From positions 682,001-746,000 of the forward strand of contig RBKR01000018.1 in the NCBI GenBank assembly GCA_004835665.1: DNA of 64,000 nt. The letters are read 5' to 3'. Shown piece after piece: positions 11,850 through 21,822 of this stretch. How positions within the stretch are numbered: position 1 is the stretch's first letter; the number at the start of each line of letters is the position of its first letter. Source of the DNA: Phoma sp. XZ068 (taxonomy: Eukaryota > Ascomycota > Dothideomycetes > Pleosporales > Didymellaceae). The notes under the pieces were generated by a model that did no database searches, had not been told where the DNA came from, and saw only the letters and a list, made by a program, of their open reading frames with translations. The position numbers and the translations under genes are program-made.

Positions 11850-13337
11850 TCAATTTGACCAAAACCAACCTCCCTTCTTCTCGCGTTTCTGGCCAGAATC
11901 CTCCGACGAGTTTGCACTCTGCATTGCCGCCCATGAGTCCTCGCTATGGGGAATGTCTTCACCGCGCTGTGTGTGAACTGTCTCGGAGCTCTGCTCGCTG
12001 CCATCTGCGAATCGCTTCTTGAGGACGACCTTCGTGGTGATGGTTCCGTCGGGCGCAGTTGTACGCTCGGTAGTTGTGAGTGTGGAGAGGATACTCGGCT
12101 TGTTATCAAGTTCAGACGCTAACGTTGTGGATGATGGTTCGAGCAATCGCTCGTAGACTTCAAGCTCGGTTTCTGCGCTTCGATGTGTTTCTGATGATGA
12201 AGATTGTGTTCTTGGGAACTCACTCTGCTGAGGTTTTGGTGTTGGTGGATCATCATGTTGATCCTCGTGGTCATGAGCATACTCGTAGCTCGGTTCATCG
12301 CTGGCATCATGAGCCTGCTGTGGCAACAATCTCTCCTTCCTGGCCTCCTCTTGGCGTGCCAGAAGTTGTTGTTCCCTGTTCTGCTGTTCGAGCCGTAATA
12401 GCTCTTTCTGATAATCTCGCAAGGCAAAAAGGCCCATCTGGTCAAAGCGCGTGTTCTGCTCATCTGAAAGCAATGGATGCTCCTGTGTCGTACGCATGAG
12501 ATCTTCGAATGCATTGCGCCACAAGTTGCCCATGTGTTTTGTTCGTTCATCTGTTTCCAGCGATGATGGAGAGTATGGGTTTTCCAACATCTTTGTGTCG
12601 TCATCTTGTCTCTGTCCATCCGCTGGTGGCGGCCACTGCCATGACCACGACCGTGACCATACACGAGGTCGCGTTTCTTCCTGCCGATGTGTGTCATCGT
12701 GCCGAGCGGCCCAGTGTCTGCGTAGCTCTTCTAATTCCTCACCAAAAGCCTTACTTGCATCTTCTTCCAGCCTTGTGAACATGCGTTCGATTTCACCACC
12801 AGCTCTCCTCGCACGACCCTCCAGCCATCTTCCAAAGTCGCTGTCATCCGGGCCTTCATCGCGTGTGGGTTCCGGCCAGTCCCAGCTGTCTGACCACTGC
12901 TGACCCTTCTTGTTACCCACTTTCTCCACCAGCTGTTTCTGTTGCTCCGCGTTGCGCTTCGAGGCTTCTGCATCGCTCAGTATCGCTCTCCTTAATTCAC
13001 CAGCCTGTTGTTCCAGCAACAGAAGCTGTTCACTCTTCTTCAACACTGCTTGCACATCGCCAGCACGGTACGATTCTGTACCCTCGTGACGGAGCTTCTC
13101 GGTATGTGCGTCTAAAGCTTGCAGCTCTTCACATTTTTTAGGGTCTGCTTTGCCGAACAGGCATTGTTCTCGTGCGTGATGGGCGTTGTTGTAGTTGGCG
13201 ATCTGAGCGGGAAGCGTGAATACGGCGTTAAGCAGCGATGAGACTTGTGAATCGGCGTAGCGGCGAAAGGCGATGAACGGGTTGTCTTCTGGTCGACTCG
13301 AGTTTCGTTGCGGATCGTTATTGTTATTGTTCGCCAT
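11850..13337 (-). CDS. Conserved fungal hypothetical protein, charged and Gln/Glu-rich
   Basis: A single exon encodes 495 residues from the ATG at 13337; the open frame extends upstream only to non-ATG codons. The N-terminus (FIAFRRYADSQVSSLLNAVF, then LPAQI) has the look of a conserved fungal family of unknown function that I cannot name. The rest is highly charged and helix-prone: REQ/LLL/EE stretches near residues 300-340 may form coiled coil, followed by a Ser/Thr-rich segment and a basic-aromatic end, KKGGWFWSN. No catalytic motif, signal peptide or membrane segment is seen. It is divergent from the SET-domain gene. Confidence 0.7.
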   Translation of the reverse strand: MANNNNNDPQRNSSRPEDNPFIAFRRYADSQVSSLLNAVFTLPAQIANYNNAHHAREQCLFGKADPKKCEELQALDAHTEKLRHEGTESYRAGDVQAVLKKSEQLLLLEQQAGELRRAILSDAEASKRNAEQQKQLVEKVGNKKGQQWSDSWDWPEPTRDEGPDDSDFGRWLEGRARRAGGEIERMFTRLEEDASKAFGEELEELRRHWAARHDDTHRQEETRPRVWSRSWSWQWPPPADGQRQDDDTKMLENPYSPSSLETDERTKHMGNLWRNAFEDLMRTTQEHPLLSDEQNTRFDQMGLFALRDYQKELLRLEQQNREQQLLARQEEARKERLLPQQAHDASDEPSYEYAHDHEDQHDDPPTPKPQQSEFPRTQSSSSETHRSAETELEVYERLLEPSSTTLASELDNKPSILSTLTTTERTTAPDGTITTKVVLKKRFADGSEQSSETVHTQRGEDIPHSEDSWAAMQSANSSEDSGQKREKKGGWFWSN

Positions 13338-13876
13338 TTTTGGCTTGTGAGTGTTGATGGTTTGCGGGGTTGGAGCTGTGATGCTTGATGGATGATGCCT
13401 AGTAGGCGCCTCGGTCACGATAAGATAAGCTACGCGCCTACCGTCCCGCCCATCGCCGCGTCATGGCCAACCATCACTTCTTCCCCATGAATGACTTCTG
13501 TCTAATCAAATCAGCTCAATGAAGGTGAACTAACTCTATCCAATTGTACGGGCTAGAGTAAGCCCCTTTCTACATGTGGTTTGCATAGCACTGTTCGATC
13601 AAGTTCAAAGCACAATATTGCACAATGCCTTTGTATGGTTCTCGACAAAGTTCTGGATGAAGCCGAAGAACAATGAGTGAAAATCGAGTAAGACTGCGAA
13701 TGCCATGAGACAAAGCTCAGCTGTAGTCTTTGTCGCTGTGCACCTCTGACCTTGAAGCATTGATATCGAGCGCAAGACATATATATATCATTGCTGTCGC
13801 ATGGAACATGAACCATTAGCTCTAACAATTAAAAGGCATTCATGCACCTCCAGACAGTTTGCTTAAGAAAAGTACG
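13338..13876. other. Divergent intergenic region
   Basis: 539 bp separate the start codons of the hypothetical gene and the SET-domain gene. A short (AT)n tract sits at about 13778-13790. Both promoters should be here; no specific site is recognised. Confidence 0.4.
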
Positions 13877-14758
13877 ATGGTCTATCAAAAACAAGTCTTT
13901 CGCGAGATTCAAGCCGAGGTCAACGAACACGGCCAACACTATGCTAAGGAGAAGGTCGTCGAGTACCAGAAGCGTCTCTACGCGCTTGACCTCGAGGGTA
14001 AGATTAACTTCTACGCACAGGATGAGTTTGGGATTCCAGAAGAAAGAATTATGACGGTGGATGGCGTCGAAAGGTTCTATAGCACACTGCTAGTTCGAAA
14101 TGACATCGACAGACTGGCTTGGCGAGCTGTCAGGAAACCAAAGAACTTCCACGGCGGGCCTTGGCCGCCATACCGACGAGACGATCTCCTTGGGTGCAAG
14201 AGCCAGGCCGAAGGGTGCGCCGAGTGCGAGAAGCCACATAGGTATGATGACACATGTCGCGACGATGACTACTTCAATTGGGTTCTTCGAAAGCTCGACT
14301 TCTGGCATGAGAATATCAACATTCGGAAGGACGAGCTTACAGGTTATGGTCTGTACGCGAGACACCACATTCCTGAGGGAACCTACATTGGCGAATATAC
14401 AGGTATTGTCATTCCATGGCTAGAGGGTGTCGAGTACGATCAGAGCAGCTATCACATGGAACTGGACATTGGTATGAAAGTGGCAAGAACAAATATGCTG
14501 CAGCCTATGTGCCGGATCGATTCCAGTAAGAAGGGATCTATTTTCCGCTTCATGAATCATTCATGCGAACCCAATACTCATGTAGATCAGATGCGCTGCG
14601 GGCTTCACAATCGCATCAACGTTGTCATAACAACACGGCCGATTGAGCCCGGTGAACAAGTCACGATGTATTACAGCGACGACTGGTTTGGGCCTGGTAA
14701 CCCGTGCTATTGCGGTACAACCAAGTGTAAGAACAAGCATGGTGAGGTACCGACGTGA
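13877..14758 (+). CDS. SET-domain protein methyltransferase with post-SET motif
   Basis: A single exon encodes 293 residues from ATG 13877. The SET core spans about residues 150-270: the SAM-binding GYGLYARHHIPEGTYIGEYTG, then RFMNHSCEPNT (NHSC 227-230, which with the pseudoknot forms the active site), and YYSDDWF. A CXCX4C post-SET motif follows (C277, C279, C284). A short cysteine group (C107, C114, C117, C127) precedes the SET domain, but it lacks the nine cysteines of the SUV39 pre-SET. The layout fits a lysine methyltransferase; the substrate, histone or other, cannot be told from the sequence. It is shorter than most named histone methyltransferases of fungi and I do not give it a symbol. 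Confidence 0.88.
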   Translation: MVYQKQVFREIQAEVNEHGQHYAKEKVVEYQKRLYALDLEGKINFYAQDEFGIPEERIMTVDGVERFYSTLLVRNDIDRLAWRAVRKPKNFHGGPWPPYRRDDLLGCKSQAEGCAECEKPHRYDDTCRDDDYFNWVLRKLDFWHENINIRKDELTGYGLYARHHIPEGTYIGEYTGIVIPWLEGVEYDQSSYHMELDIGMKVARTNMLQPMCRIDSSKKGSIFRFMNHSCEPNTHVDQMRCGLHNRINVVITTRPIEPGEQVTMYYSDDWFGPGNPCYCGTTKCKNKHGEVPT

Positions 14759-15055
14759 TTCAACGCTACGGCGGACCGCACAGGGAGGAAGGTGGACAGT
14801 GACAACGGAAGTGGAAACGCCAATAAAGATGAGTAAAGCCGTTATGTATAGTACGCATTACATATTATGCATAGTTAATGATTGTAATCAATGTTGTATT
14901 TAAATATCGCTGAGTTTAATGCTACTTCAGATGCAACCCCTTTATGAACGCCAATGCACGCTAAGTCTTCCTCGAGAGATCTACCAACTTGTTAGTCTAG
15001 CCAAAATTTCGAGCGCGACACTTGATTACCTAGTACGAATATTCAAATGAAGCTT

Positions 15056-15253
15056 TCAGCCGGTGCTGCATGTGCAGCCCTTCCTCAAAGCGGGATCGGT
15101 GGATGGGAATGAGACACAAATGCTTTGGCATTTCTTCCCACTCACGCCGCAGTTGTCGTTGGCGCATGGCCCTGTGTAGCCCTGAGGAGTCGGGTCAGGA
15201 AGTGCGGCGGCGAGGCCAACGATGAATGCTGTGATGAGGATGGTGAGGCGCAT
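15056..15253 (-). CDS. Small secreted cysteine-rich protein
   Basis: A single exon encodes 65 residues, starting at ATG 15253. A signal peptide covers about residues 1-18 (MRLTILITAFIVGLAAAL). The mature part of roughly 47 residues holds six cysteines (C30, C35, C42, C46, C60, C62), enough for three disulfides. It ends CTCSTG. Size, secretion and cysteine content match fungal effector-like or antimicrobial-like small secreted proteins, but I recognise no family. A TATATA sequence about 210 bp upstream (around 15465) and a long leader are consistent with a strongly regulated transcript. Confidence 0.72.
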   Translation of the reverse strand: MRLTILITAFIVGLAAALPDPTPQGYTGPCANDNCGVSGKKCQSICVSFPSTDPALRKGCTCSTG

Positions 15254-15462
15254 GTTGAGTATGTCGAAGGAAATTCCTTGAGTGTGTCGGAGGATATCTT
15301 TTGAGTGCGCTGAAGGAAGGTCTTGAGTATGTGGAAGTTGTTGAAAGATGATGCGTTCACAAGCTGTTGGATGGTGAGCAATGGAGGGACTCTTCTGGCT
15401 TTATGAGGTGTGTAGATTGCTCGATGTTGGATTTGATGTCTTCGGTGGAAACAACGTCGATC

Positions 15463-15475
15463 AATATATACCAGT
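15463..15475 (-). promoter_or_regulatory. Possible TATA box of the small secreted protein gene
   Basis: An AATATATA sequence lies about 210 bp upstream of the ATG at 15253. Assignment is by position and sequence only. Confidence 0.35.
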
Positions 15476-17122
15476 TTCGCTCTCCGTGTGACGTCTCGTG
15501 TCCCACGGTCCGCAAGCAATACTTTGACCCTGATCAACCAATAACCTAGCATATCGGAGGGCCGACAACCAAAACCCCAAGATGTCCTAAGATATGCGAG
15601 CCGGGGACATCCACGATCCGTCGGTGCTTCGCCTCGGGATGACGCATTGAGCCGCCGAGAGCTGGGCGTGCATGGGACGAAAACAAACTTGAGGCTGAAT
15701 GAAACCAGAGTCAAGCTTATCGTTCCACTTGGAACTTTTTCTTAGTCCTGAGGCCGAAACGGATACTGCAGGGTCAGAAACATCAGATATGGCATGTTTT
15801 GTATGCTCTCAAGCGAGATGCTATCTTCGTTGTTGCATTGTCTTCGGACTTGGCTGCTTGGCTTGCCTAGAAATGCACGCGTCCTTGCGCAGATCCCCGG
15901 CGATCACATGGATCAGTTGGGCAATCTAGGGTACAATCTGAACTGCTGACGGTGAGCGATAAAGTTGGACGGAATGTTGCGGCCAGGAAAGGTGACCTGG
16001 ATACGACGTGGCCCAAGGTTGTACCTTGAAAGCATCTCGGCGATGCAGGGCGCGGGGTAAACAGACTCAAATATGGGTCTTTTAGTGAGGCGGAGTAAGG
16101 ATGGGGTGCAGGCTTATGCATAGACGACACTGAAACTATTTCGAGTACTTGCATGCAACCTGCAAGTACCAGCGTGAGAAGAAGACGAGGTGGTGCGTTG
16201 AAGGTCAGGTTCCAAGGCTAAAGAAGGCCCATCTCGTTTGAAGACCTAAGGATGTTGGAGAACAACAAATCTTTGAGAGAACTTTAAACATTACAGAACA
16301 TGCCGACTTTGGCGACGTTTATTATGGACGACGTCACTAGCGTTCGCGGACGTCACAGCTCTTACATGTAACTCCTAAATCATCAGCCATCAACAACTTT
16401 TGGTGACTCCCATCAGCTCAACAGCCCCTACTTATTGCTGGCTTAGTGATATGCGATACTGAGGTCACATGATGTCCGTAAGCGCAAACCTTTTAGTCAC
16501 TTAACCATTCCAGGACAACCCCAGATTGCTATGAGCGCTGCTCGGGCGAGAGTATCTTTCCTCAAACTATAGAGAGTCTAACGCCAGTTATCAACCTATG
16601 TTTTCACTGATTCCAGGCCCGAACATTGTCCGGGAGCTTCTTGCTTCTTCACCGTACCAGCCATTTATGCACCCAACCCTTGTCCGATCGGACCCTGGCT
16701 CCAAGAATTGACTAACGACCTGAGAAGTATCCGAGTTTGCTCTTTCTTTCGGCCTTCTATTCTGAGAAAGTTTTTGCATGCTTAAGTTCTCTAGTCATCC
16801 ATGCTTGCCTGCCCGCCTGGTTGGCTCGCGATGAACCCCACGTCAAACGCATTTGCACGAACCTCCTGGTGTTACATTACTCCATCTAGAGCATAGTTGA
16901 ACATTCTGTTGACCTTTTTGATTATGTAGACCGAACCTTTAGCCAATAGTATGTCAGTGTTTGGTGATGATGCGACCGAGCCATCGAGGTGCTCAATTGG
17001 ATGAGCGCACAATGGTGAGGTCAAAAAATATAAATGACAGCAAGGTGCTATGATTGACCCTGGACGTGATCAAAAAATAATTTAGAGCCACTCTCAAAAC
17101 TTTTCTGCTCCTCAAATTCACA
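15476..17122. other. Gene-poor region
   Basis: About 1.65 kb upstream of both the small secreted protein gene and the COG0523 gene. No ATG-initiated frame with coding character was found on either strand. AT-rich segments near 16860-17060 probably include the promoter of the GTPase gene. I see no transposon or repeat here. Confidence 0.45.
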
Positions 17123-18904
17123 ATGGCACCTTCAAAGCGAAGAAAACCCGGCAGCTCGAATGCGAACCCTCAGGACAAGAAAGCCAGGCGAGGTCCACTT
17201 CCTGTTACTGTTCTTTCGGGATTCTTGGTTAATAAATCCTGCTTGCGGGACTTCCAGTGGCTAACACACAACAGGGCAGTGGAAAGACAACTTTACTTCG
17301 TCATATCCTCCAGTCACCAGACCATGGCCTCCGCATCGCCGTGATAGTGAATGACATGGCGTCCGTCAACATCGACGCCAATCTTGTAACACGATCGGCA
17401 GAATCGAGAGGAAAGAACAACAATGGGGAGGTTCGTGTGAAGGAGAAAGTTATCCAAATGCAGAATGGATGTATTTGTTGCACACTCCGATCTGACCTTC
17501 TCACTGAGCTGGCGCGGCTGGCATGGAGTGATGCTGGCTTCGATCATGTTGTCATTGAAAGTTCCGGCATTAGTGAACCTCAGCAAGTAGCGGAGACTTT
17601 CACTGCTGAGCTGACAGAAGCCATGATCGATGCTGAAGGTATGGAGACTGAGGAGAAGGAGATATTCGCCAAAGTGTGAGCACAACAAACTGTACGACAA
17701 TCATATGATGTTCACTGACGCTCCTCATAGAGCTAAGCTTGGAGGCCTGAAGTCAATCGCCAGTGTCGATACCATGGTCACGGTTGTTGATGCCTTCCGC
17801 TTCTTTTCCGAGTTCGACACCGCCGAGTTCCTCCAAGATCGCTTTGGCCGCGAAGAAGTACCCGAAGAAGATCAGCGCACCATCTCTGATCTGTTCGCCG
17901 ACCAGATCGAATTCGCCAACGTGATCATCGTCAACAAGGTCGATGCTGTGGACAAGCAGACCTTAGGCAGAGTCAAGGCCTACGTCAAAACACTGAACCC
18001 GACAGCAAAGGTCATCGAGTCGAAGTTCTCCAAAGTCGATGTTAGAGAGATGCTCAACACTGGTGTGTTCAACTTTGGCGAAGCAGTTGCCAGCCCCGGT
18101 TGGCTAAGAAGCCTACACGAGATGACCGTCATGGACGTCCAGGGCAGGAAGCGGGTAGCACCCAAGCCAGAAACACTAGAGTACGGTATTGGTAGCTTCG
18201 TCTACCGCGCTCGCCGCCCCTTTGACCCTCTCAAACTCTATCGTCTCATCGAGGGAAAGTTCATTCTACTTCAGGAAGAGCCCGAAGATGAAGACGAAGA
18301 TGAAGACAGTGAGGCTCTAGATGACGAAGCAAGTAATGCAGACTCAGCCTCTGACGAGAACACCGCTTCAGCAGGTTCCGACTCTGATAAGATGACTGAT
18401 GATGAAGATCATAAACCACCCATGTCTGACAAAGAGATCCTGTCAAACAAGAAGGCGTCTCCGTACTTCTCCGGTCTTCACCGTAGTAAAGGTATCTTCT
18501 GGCTCGCCACACGTCCCTTCCAAATGGGCTCCTGGTCGACCGCAGGCGCGATGCTTACCCTCGGTTCCGAAATGCCGTGGTTCTGCTGCGTACCGGAAGA
18601 GGACTGGGGTGCGGACGATGACACCGTTGCCGCTATTCGGAAGGACTTCGAAGGTGAGTGGGGTGATCGAAGACAGGAGCTTGTATTCATTGGCGAGGGA
18701 TTGGATGTTGGAGGGTTGACGAAGATGCTGGACTCATGTTTGTTGAGCAGGGCGGATATGAGGAGATGGGAAAAGGTCATGTTTGATGGGAAGATGGATG
18801 AAGATGTCAAAGAAGAGAGACTGAGTGAAATCTGGGAAGATGGGTACTGGGCTGAGTGGGCGCGAGCAGATGAGGAGGATCACGAGGGACATCATCACCA
18901 ATGA
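17123..18904 (+). CDS. COG0523 (CobW/G3E) GTPase, putative metal chaperone
   Basis: Three exons, 17123-17227, 17275-17675 and 17731-18904, with introns of 47 and 55 bp, give 559 residues. The P-loop is SGFLGSGKT (about 32-40); the first intron falls inside it, between L35 and G36. The family metal-binding motif GCICC is at 100-104. Further motifs are ESSGISEP and NKVD. The C-terminal CobW_C domain is interrupted by a long Asp/Glu-rich insertion (around 18290-18420). The protein starts with a basic, nuclear-signal-like stretch and ends in a His-rich tail (HEGHHHQ). G3E GTPases insert or deliver metals, often zinc, to client proteins; metal and client are not known here. The first donor, GTTAAT, is not consensus, but the junction is fixed by the P-loop. 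Confidence 0.9.
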
Positions 18905-19001
18905 ATGTTGATCAGGGGGCTGTAAGTATGTGGCTCCATATTTGTCTACCTCTGCAAGAGGTATGATCTTTTCGGTGATCTATGGACATATTCAATTACG
19001 C

Positions 19002-19922
19002 TCACCCACTGCGCCTTGAGTAGCACTTCGAGCCCTTGCACTTCAGGTCGAGGTAGTTCAGGACCAAATCATCCTGGCTAGGGATGTTATGGTCGACTCC
19101 CTCGGCACTGTATGACTCAAACTTTCCGTTCTTTCCGTACCTGGACCTCGTCCAGCCTGTCAAAGGAGTGTTGGGTGTGACCTCAGTTGGCTTGTCGCTG
19201 ACTCCAAAGATACTCGTCCACTCCTTGATCTCCTCCTGCAAGTTCTGGGGGTACAGGACATTATCCTTGGTTCCATGGAAGACCTGCAGCTTTGGCCTGA
19301 ACCCGCTATACCCCGGGTACGCATCCTTTACAATCTTCGCCCACTCAGGTCCAGTCTTGATAATCTTGCCGGTCGCACATGCGTCGCTCCACACTCCATA
19401 GCCATTGCCCGCAAAGCAACCAAAAGCGACACCCGCCCAGGCACTACCTGCAGCGAAGACATCTGGGTAGCTACCGAGCAGCACGTTCGTCATCATAGCG
19501 CCGGAACTCGTGCCCGCGACAAACACCCGAGACGCGTCTGCCTCATACTTCTTAAGCGCCCACTTAACCATGGACACAATACCAAGCGCATCACCACCAC
19601 CGTTGTGCGTAAGGGACTGCTTGCTGGAGACGTCCCAACACTGGTCCGCAGTGTTGGGGCTGTTGGGGTAGATGGTGATGAAGCCATAAGTGTCACCGGC
19701 GGATGCCCAGGTCCGGTACTTGAAGACATCTTGTGCAGTACCGTGGCACGCGTGGGGTGCTACGAGAATTGGAGCATTCTTGGGGAGATTGGCAGGAACG
19801 TATATGTAGCCTGAAACGTTGCGGGGGTTGGGGCCGAAGTCGAAGATTTGCGTGAGGCTCGAGGTGAGAGAGTGAGCGGTCTGCGCTGCAGCGAGCAGCA
19901 GGCTGAAAGATTTGAGGAGCAT
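19002..19922 (-). CDS. Secreted CE1/PHB-depolymerase-type esterase
   Basis: A single exon encodes 306 residues from ATG 19922. A signal peptide (MLLKSFSLLLAAAQTAHS) is followed by an alpha/beta-hydrolase fold. The nucleophile elbow is GTSSG (Ser139), preceded by VFVAG; APHACHG near residue 57 looks like the oxyanion region; the acid and base are probably the Asp in FHGTKDN and the His in GVDHNIP. This is the LpqC/PHB esterase family that includes fungal acetyl-xylan and feruloyl esterases of CE1, so the likely job is removing acyl groups from plant cell wall polymers outside the cell. No carbohydrate-binding module is present. It converges with the COG0523 gene, 97 bp apart. Confidence 0.88.
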   Translation of the reverse strand: MLLKSFSLLLAAAQTAHSLTSSLTQIFDFGPNPRNVSGYIYVPANLPKNAPILVAPHACHGTAQDVFKYRTWASAGDTYGFITIYPNSPNTADQCWDVSSKQSLTHNGGGDALGIVSMVKWALKKYEADASRVFVAGTSSGAMMTNVLLGSYPDVFAAGSAWAGVAFGCFAGNGYGVWSDACATGKIIKTGPEWAKIVKDAYPGYSGFRPKLQVFHGTKDNVLYPQNLQEEIKEWTSIFGVSDKPTEVTPNTPLTGWTRSRYGKNGKFESYSAEGVDHNIPSQDDLVLNYLDLKCKGSKCYSRRSG

Positions 19923-20707
19923 GATGATGGGTTGCTCGATGGTAGCTGTAGGATTCCATTGCTGGCGGCATTCTGCTTCTTATAGTCGTCTTTTGACCGG
20001 GCGAGCGGGGAGACCTAACAAAAAGCTCATGATCGAGCCGTGATGTACGATATATTTCGCGAGAAATGTTATGCAATCGGCTGTACCTGACTGATAATAC
20101 ACCGTTCCGTGGCTCGAATGGGCAAGGTCGAAGGCGGGGTGAGCGTTGAGGATGCGTATCTGTGGTCCCGATCGGCGTGGTGCCTGTACGTCCTTTCCTA
20201 TTCGGCAACGGAAAAGGCGCTCCTGATGAACATACCTTCGCAATTCTTCCGGCCACGACCGCGTCCATCTTATTTTCTAGCAGACCTTGTGGATCCGAGT
20301 CAAGGGCCCACCTTCGACGTGCCATGCCTGACGGCAATCATACGCACTTAGATGCGATCAAGTGCCAATTGTAGACTGTGTCTTCACACACCAGTACTCG
20401 CAAACGCTAGGTCAACTTGTGTGCGTGAAGACATAGATTGACTCGAGGTCTACATGGGTACTGACAGCCATCCTGCGGCCGTGAAGTATTACCAGGTGCA
20501 ACTTTAATCGACTTTAATCCAGACGAAACGTCGTTTCAAATCCGTGCTCTTCATTTCCACATTACATTTTCGTCATTTCGTACCTCAAACCTCTGGCCAT
20601 GAGCACATTTGTTTCACCGAAATCGTCCCTGAAATGATCTCAAAATGCGGGGAAAGCATCCATCTCTGAAACCCACCCCTTTTTGCAATACTCGGAAACA
20701 TAAGTGC
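19923..20707. other. Intergenic region with a short inverted repeat
   Basis: 785 bp lie upstream of the CE1 esterase and downstream of the YbjQ-like gene. A 9-bp perfect inverted repeat (TGTCTTCAC at 20379-20387, GTGAAGACA at 20425-20433) is the only structure noticed. It may be chance. Confidence 0.35.
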
Positions 20708-21229
20708 TCATCCAAAAGGACTCTCTTGCGCGCTGTCTCTCTTCAATGGGGTCTTCTCTTTCTCCACCAGACATGCTGTCGCGCTCACACAGACCACCAC
20801 GCAGCCCATCACCTCAGTCTCTCTGATTTGCAAACCCACAACGGCATTTGCGCCCTTTTCAATCGCATCCTTTGTCATTCGCTCGATCGCTTGGTCTCGT
20901 GCATGATACAAAACCTGCGTTAAGGGCCTTGCCTCGCCCCACGAGCCTGTGATACTGCTCGACAGGGACTTGAGGAAGGACTTCGGGACTTTGTGGGTGA
21001 GACTTGCAGTCCCGTGAATGGCGCCAATCAGACGGGTTGTAGTGTAGCCGGGTAGATTGGGGGTTGTAGATGTAAGGATTGCCGGTGTCAGGCTGCGTGG
21101 AACATTGTCGATGTTGTATGTGGGAATGGCCTGGTTGAGGTGTGTGGGATCGTTGGACTTGGAGCCAGCATGCCAGCTTGGCATGCGATTGTGTTTGATT
21201 GGCATTGTTGAGCGACGGTTGGTCAACAT
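20708..21229 (-). CDS. YbjQ/UPF0145 family protein
   Basis: A single exon encodes 173 residues. From about residue 62 it matches the bacterial YbjQ-type (UPF0145, DUF74) pattern: TTRLIGAIHGTASLT, a short variable loop, then EARPLTQVLYHARDQAIERM, a GANAVVGLQIRETEV segment and a final hydrophobic strand (VVVCVSATACLV). The family forms small pentameric rings in bacteria and has no settled function. The first about 55 residues are a Pro/Asn-rich extension not seen in bacterial members. The ATG at 21229 is used; in-frame ATGs also occur at residues 9 and 16. Confidence 0.8.
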   Translation of the reverse strand: MLTNRRSTMPIKHNRMPSWHAGSKSNDPTHLNQAIPTYNIDNVPRSLTPAILTSTTPNLPGYTTTRLIGAIHGTASLTHKVPKSFLKSLSSSITGSWGEARPLTQVLYHARDQAIERMTKDAIEKGANAVVGLQIRETEVMGCVVVCVSATACLVEKEKTPLKRDSAQESPFG

Positions 21230-21822
21230 GATGATGATGTGGTGAACGTGATTCGAAACGCTGTGTGCTTATGGTCCTACAGCGTACGAAAGATGACAGG
21301 TGCTGAATATATTGATGCGCTGACACAAAAAAAGTGGTACAAGAATGGAAGCCTTACGACCGGCGCAGCACGAAAGATATAATCTGTCTTCGTCATGACG
21401 TTGTTCGCATTCTGAAACACAGACAAGGCGACGCCGCGCCTCAGGCTGTCTTCCAAGATATGCTTAGACATCGCAACCACAAAGAGTGCAAACGCGCCGC
21501 CCAACTCCGTGCTTCACCTCATCATTTTCAATCGACCGTTCATATTTTACTCGTTTGGGTTACCCGGCAAGTGCGGTCGCGCGGATCGTCGAACCGTCTT
21601 GAGGTGTTTCGGCAAGTCGAAGCGGACTGGGGATCGTGAAGCGATGTTTTGTAACAGTTCCTGTTACAGGTGCCGTGACCGCTCCGTCGATAACGTTCCA
21701 TCGCAACATCAACTAGTTGCAACTGCATTCGACTGTGCCCGCATAGATGCACGTGTAAAAGCCGGTACGGATTGCGCCTTGCCACTATCTTGGCTATTTT
21801 GGCGAACAAATCAAGCTGTCGA
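21230..21822. other. Intergenic region
   Basis: 593 bp lie between two minus-strand genes. Open frames here are short and begin at alternative codons. No feature is recognised. Confidence 0.4.

Noticed and set aside
15142..15714. Minus-strand frame of 190 codons over the small secreted protein
   Set aside because: It is out of frame with the signal-peptide protein, begins at a non-supported start and has no family features.
20379..20433. 9-bp inverted repeat between the CE1 esterase and YbjQ-like genes
   Set aside because: Too short, with a long spacer, and not placed close to a start codon; kept only as a note in the intergenic entry.
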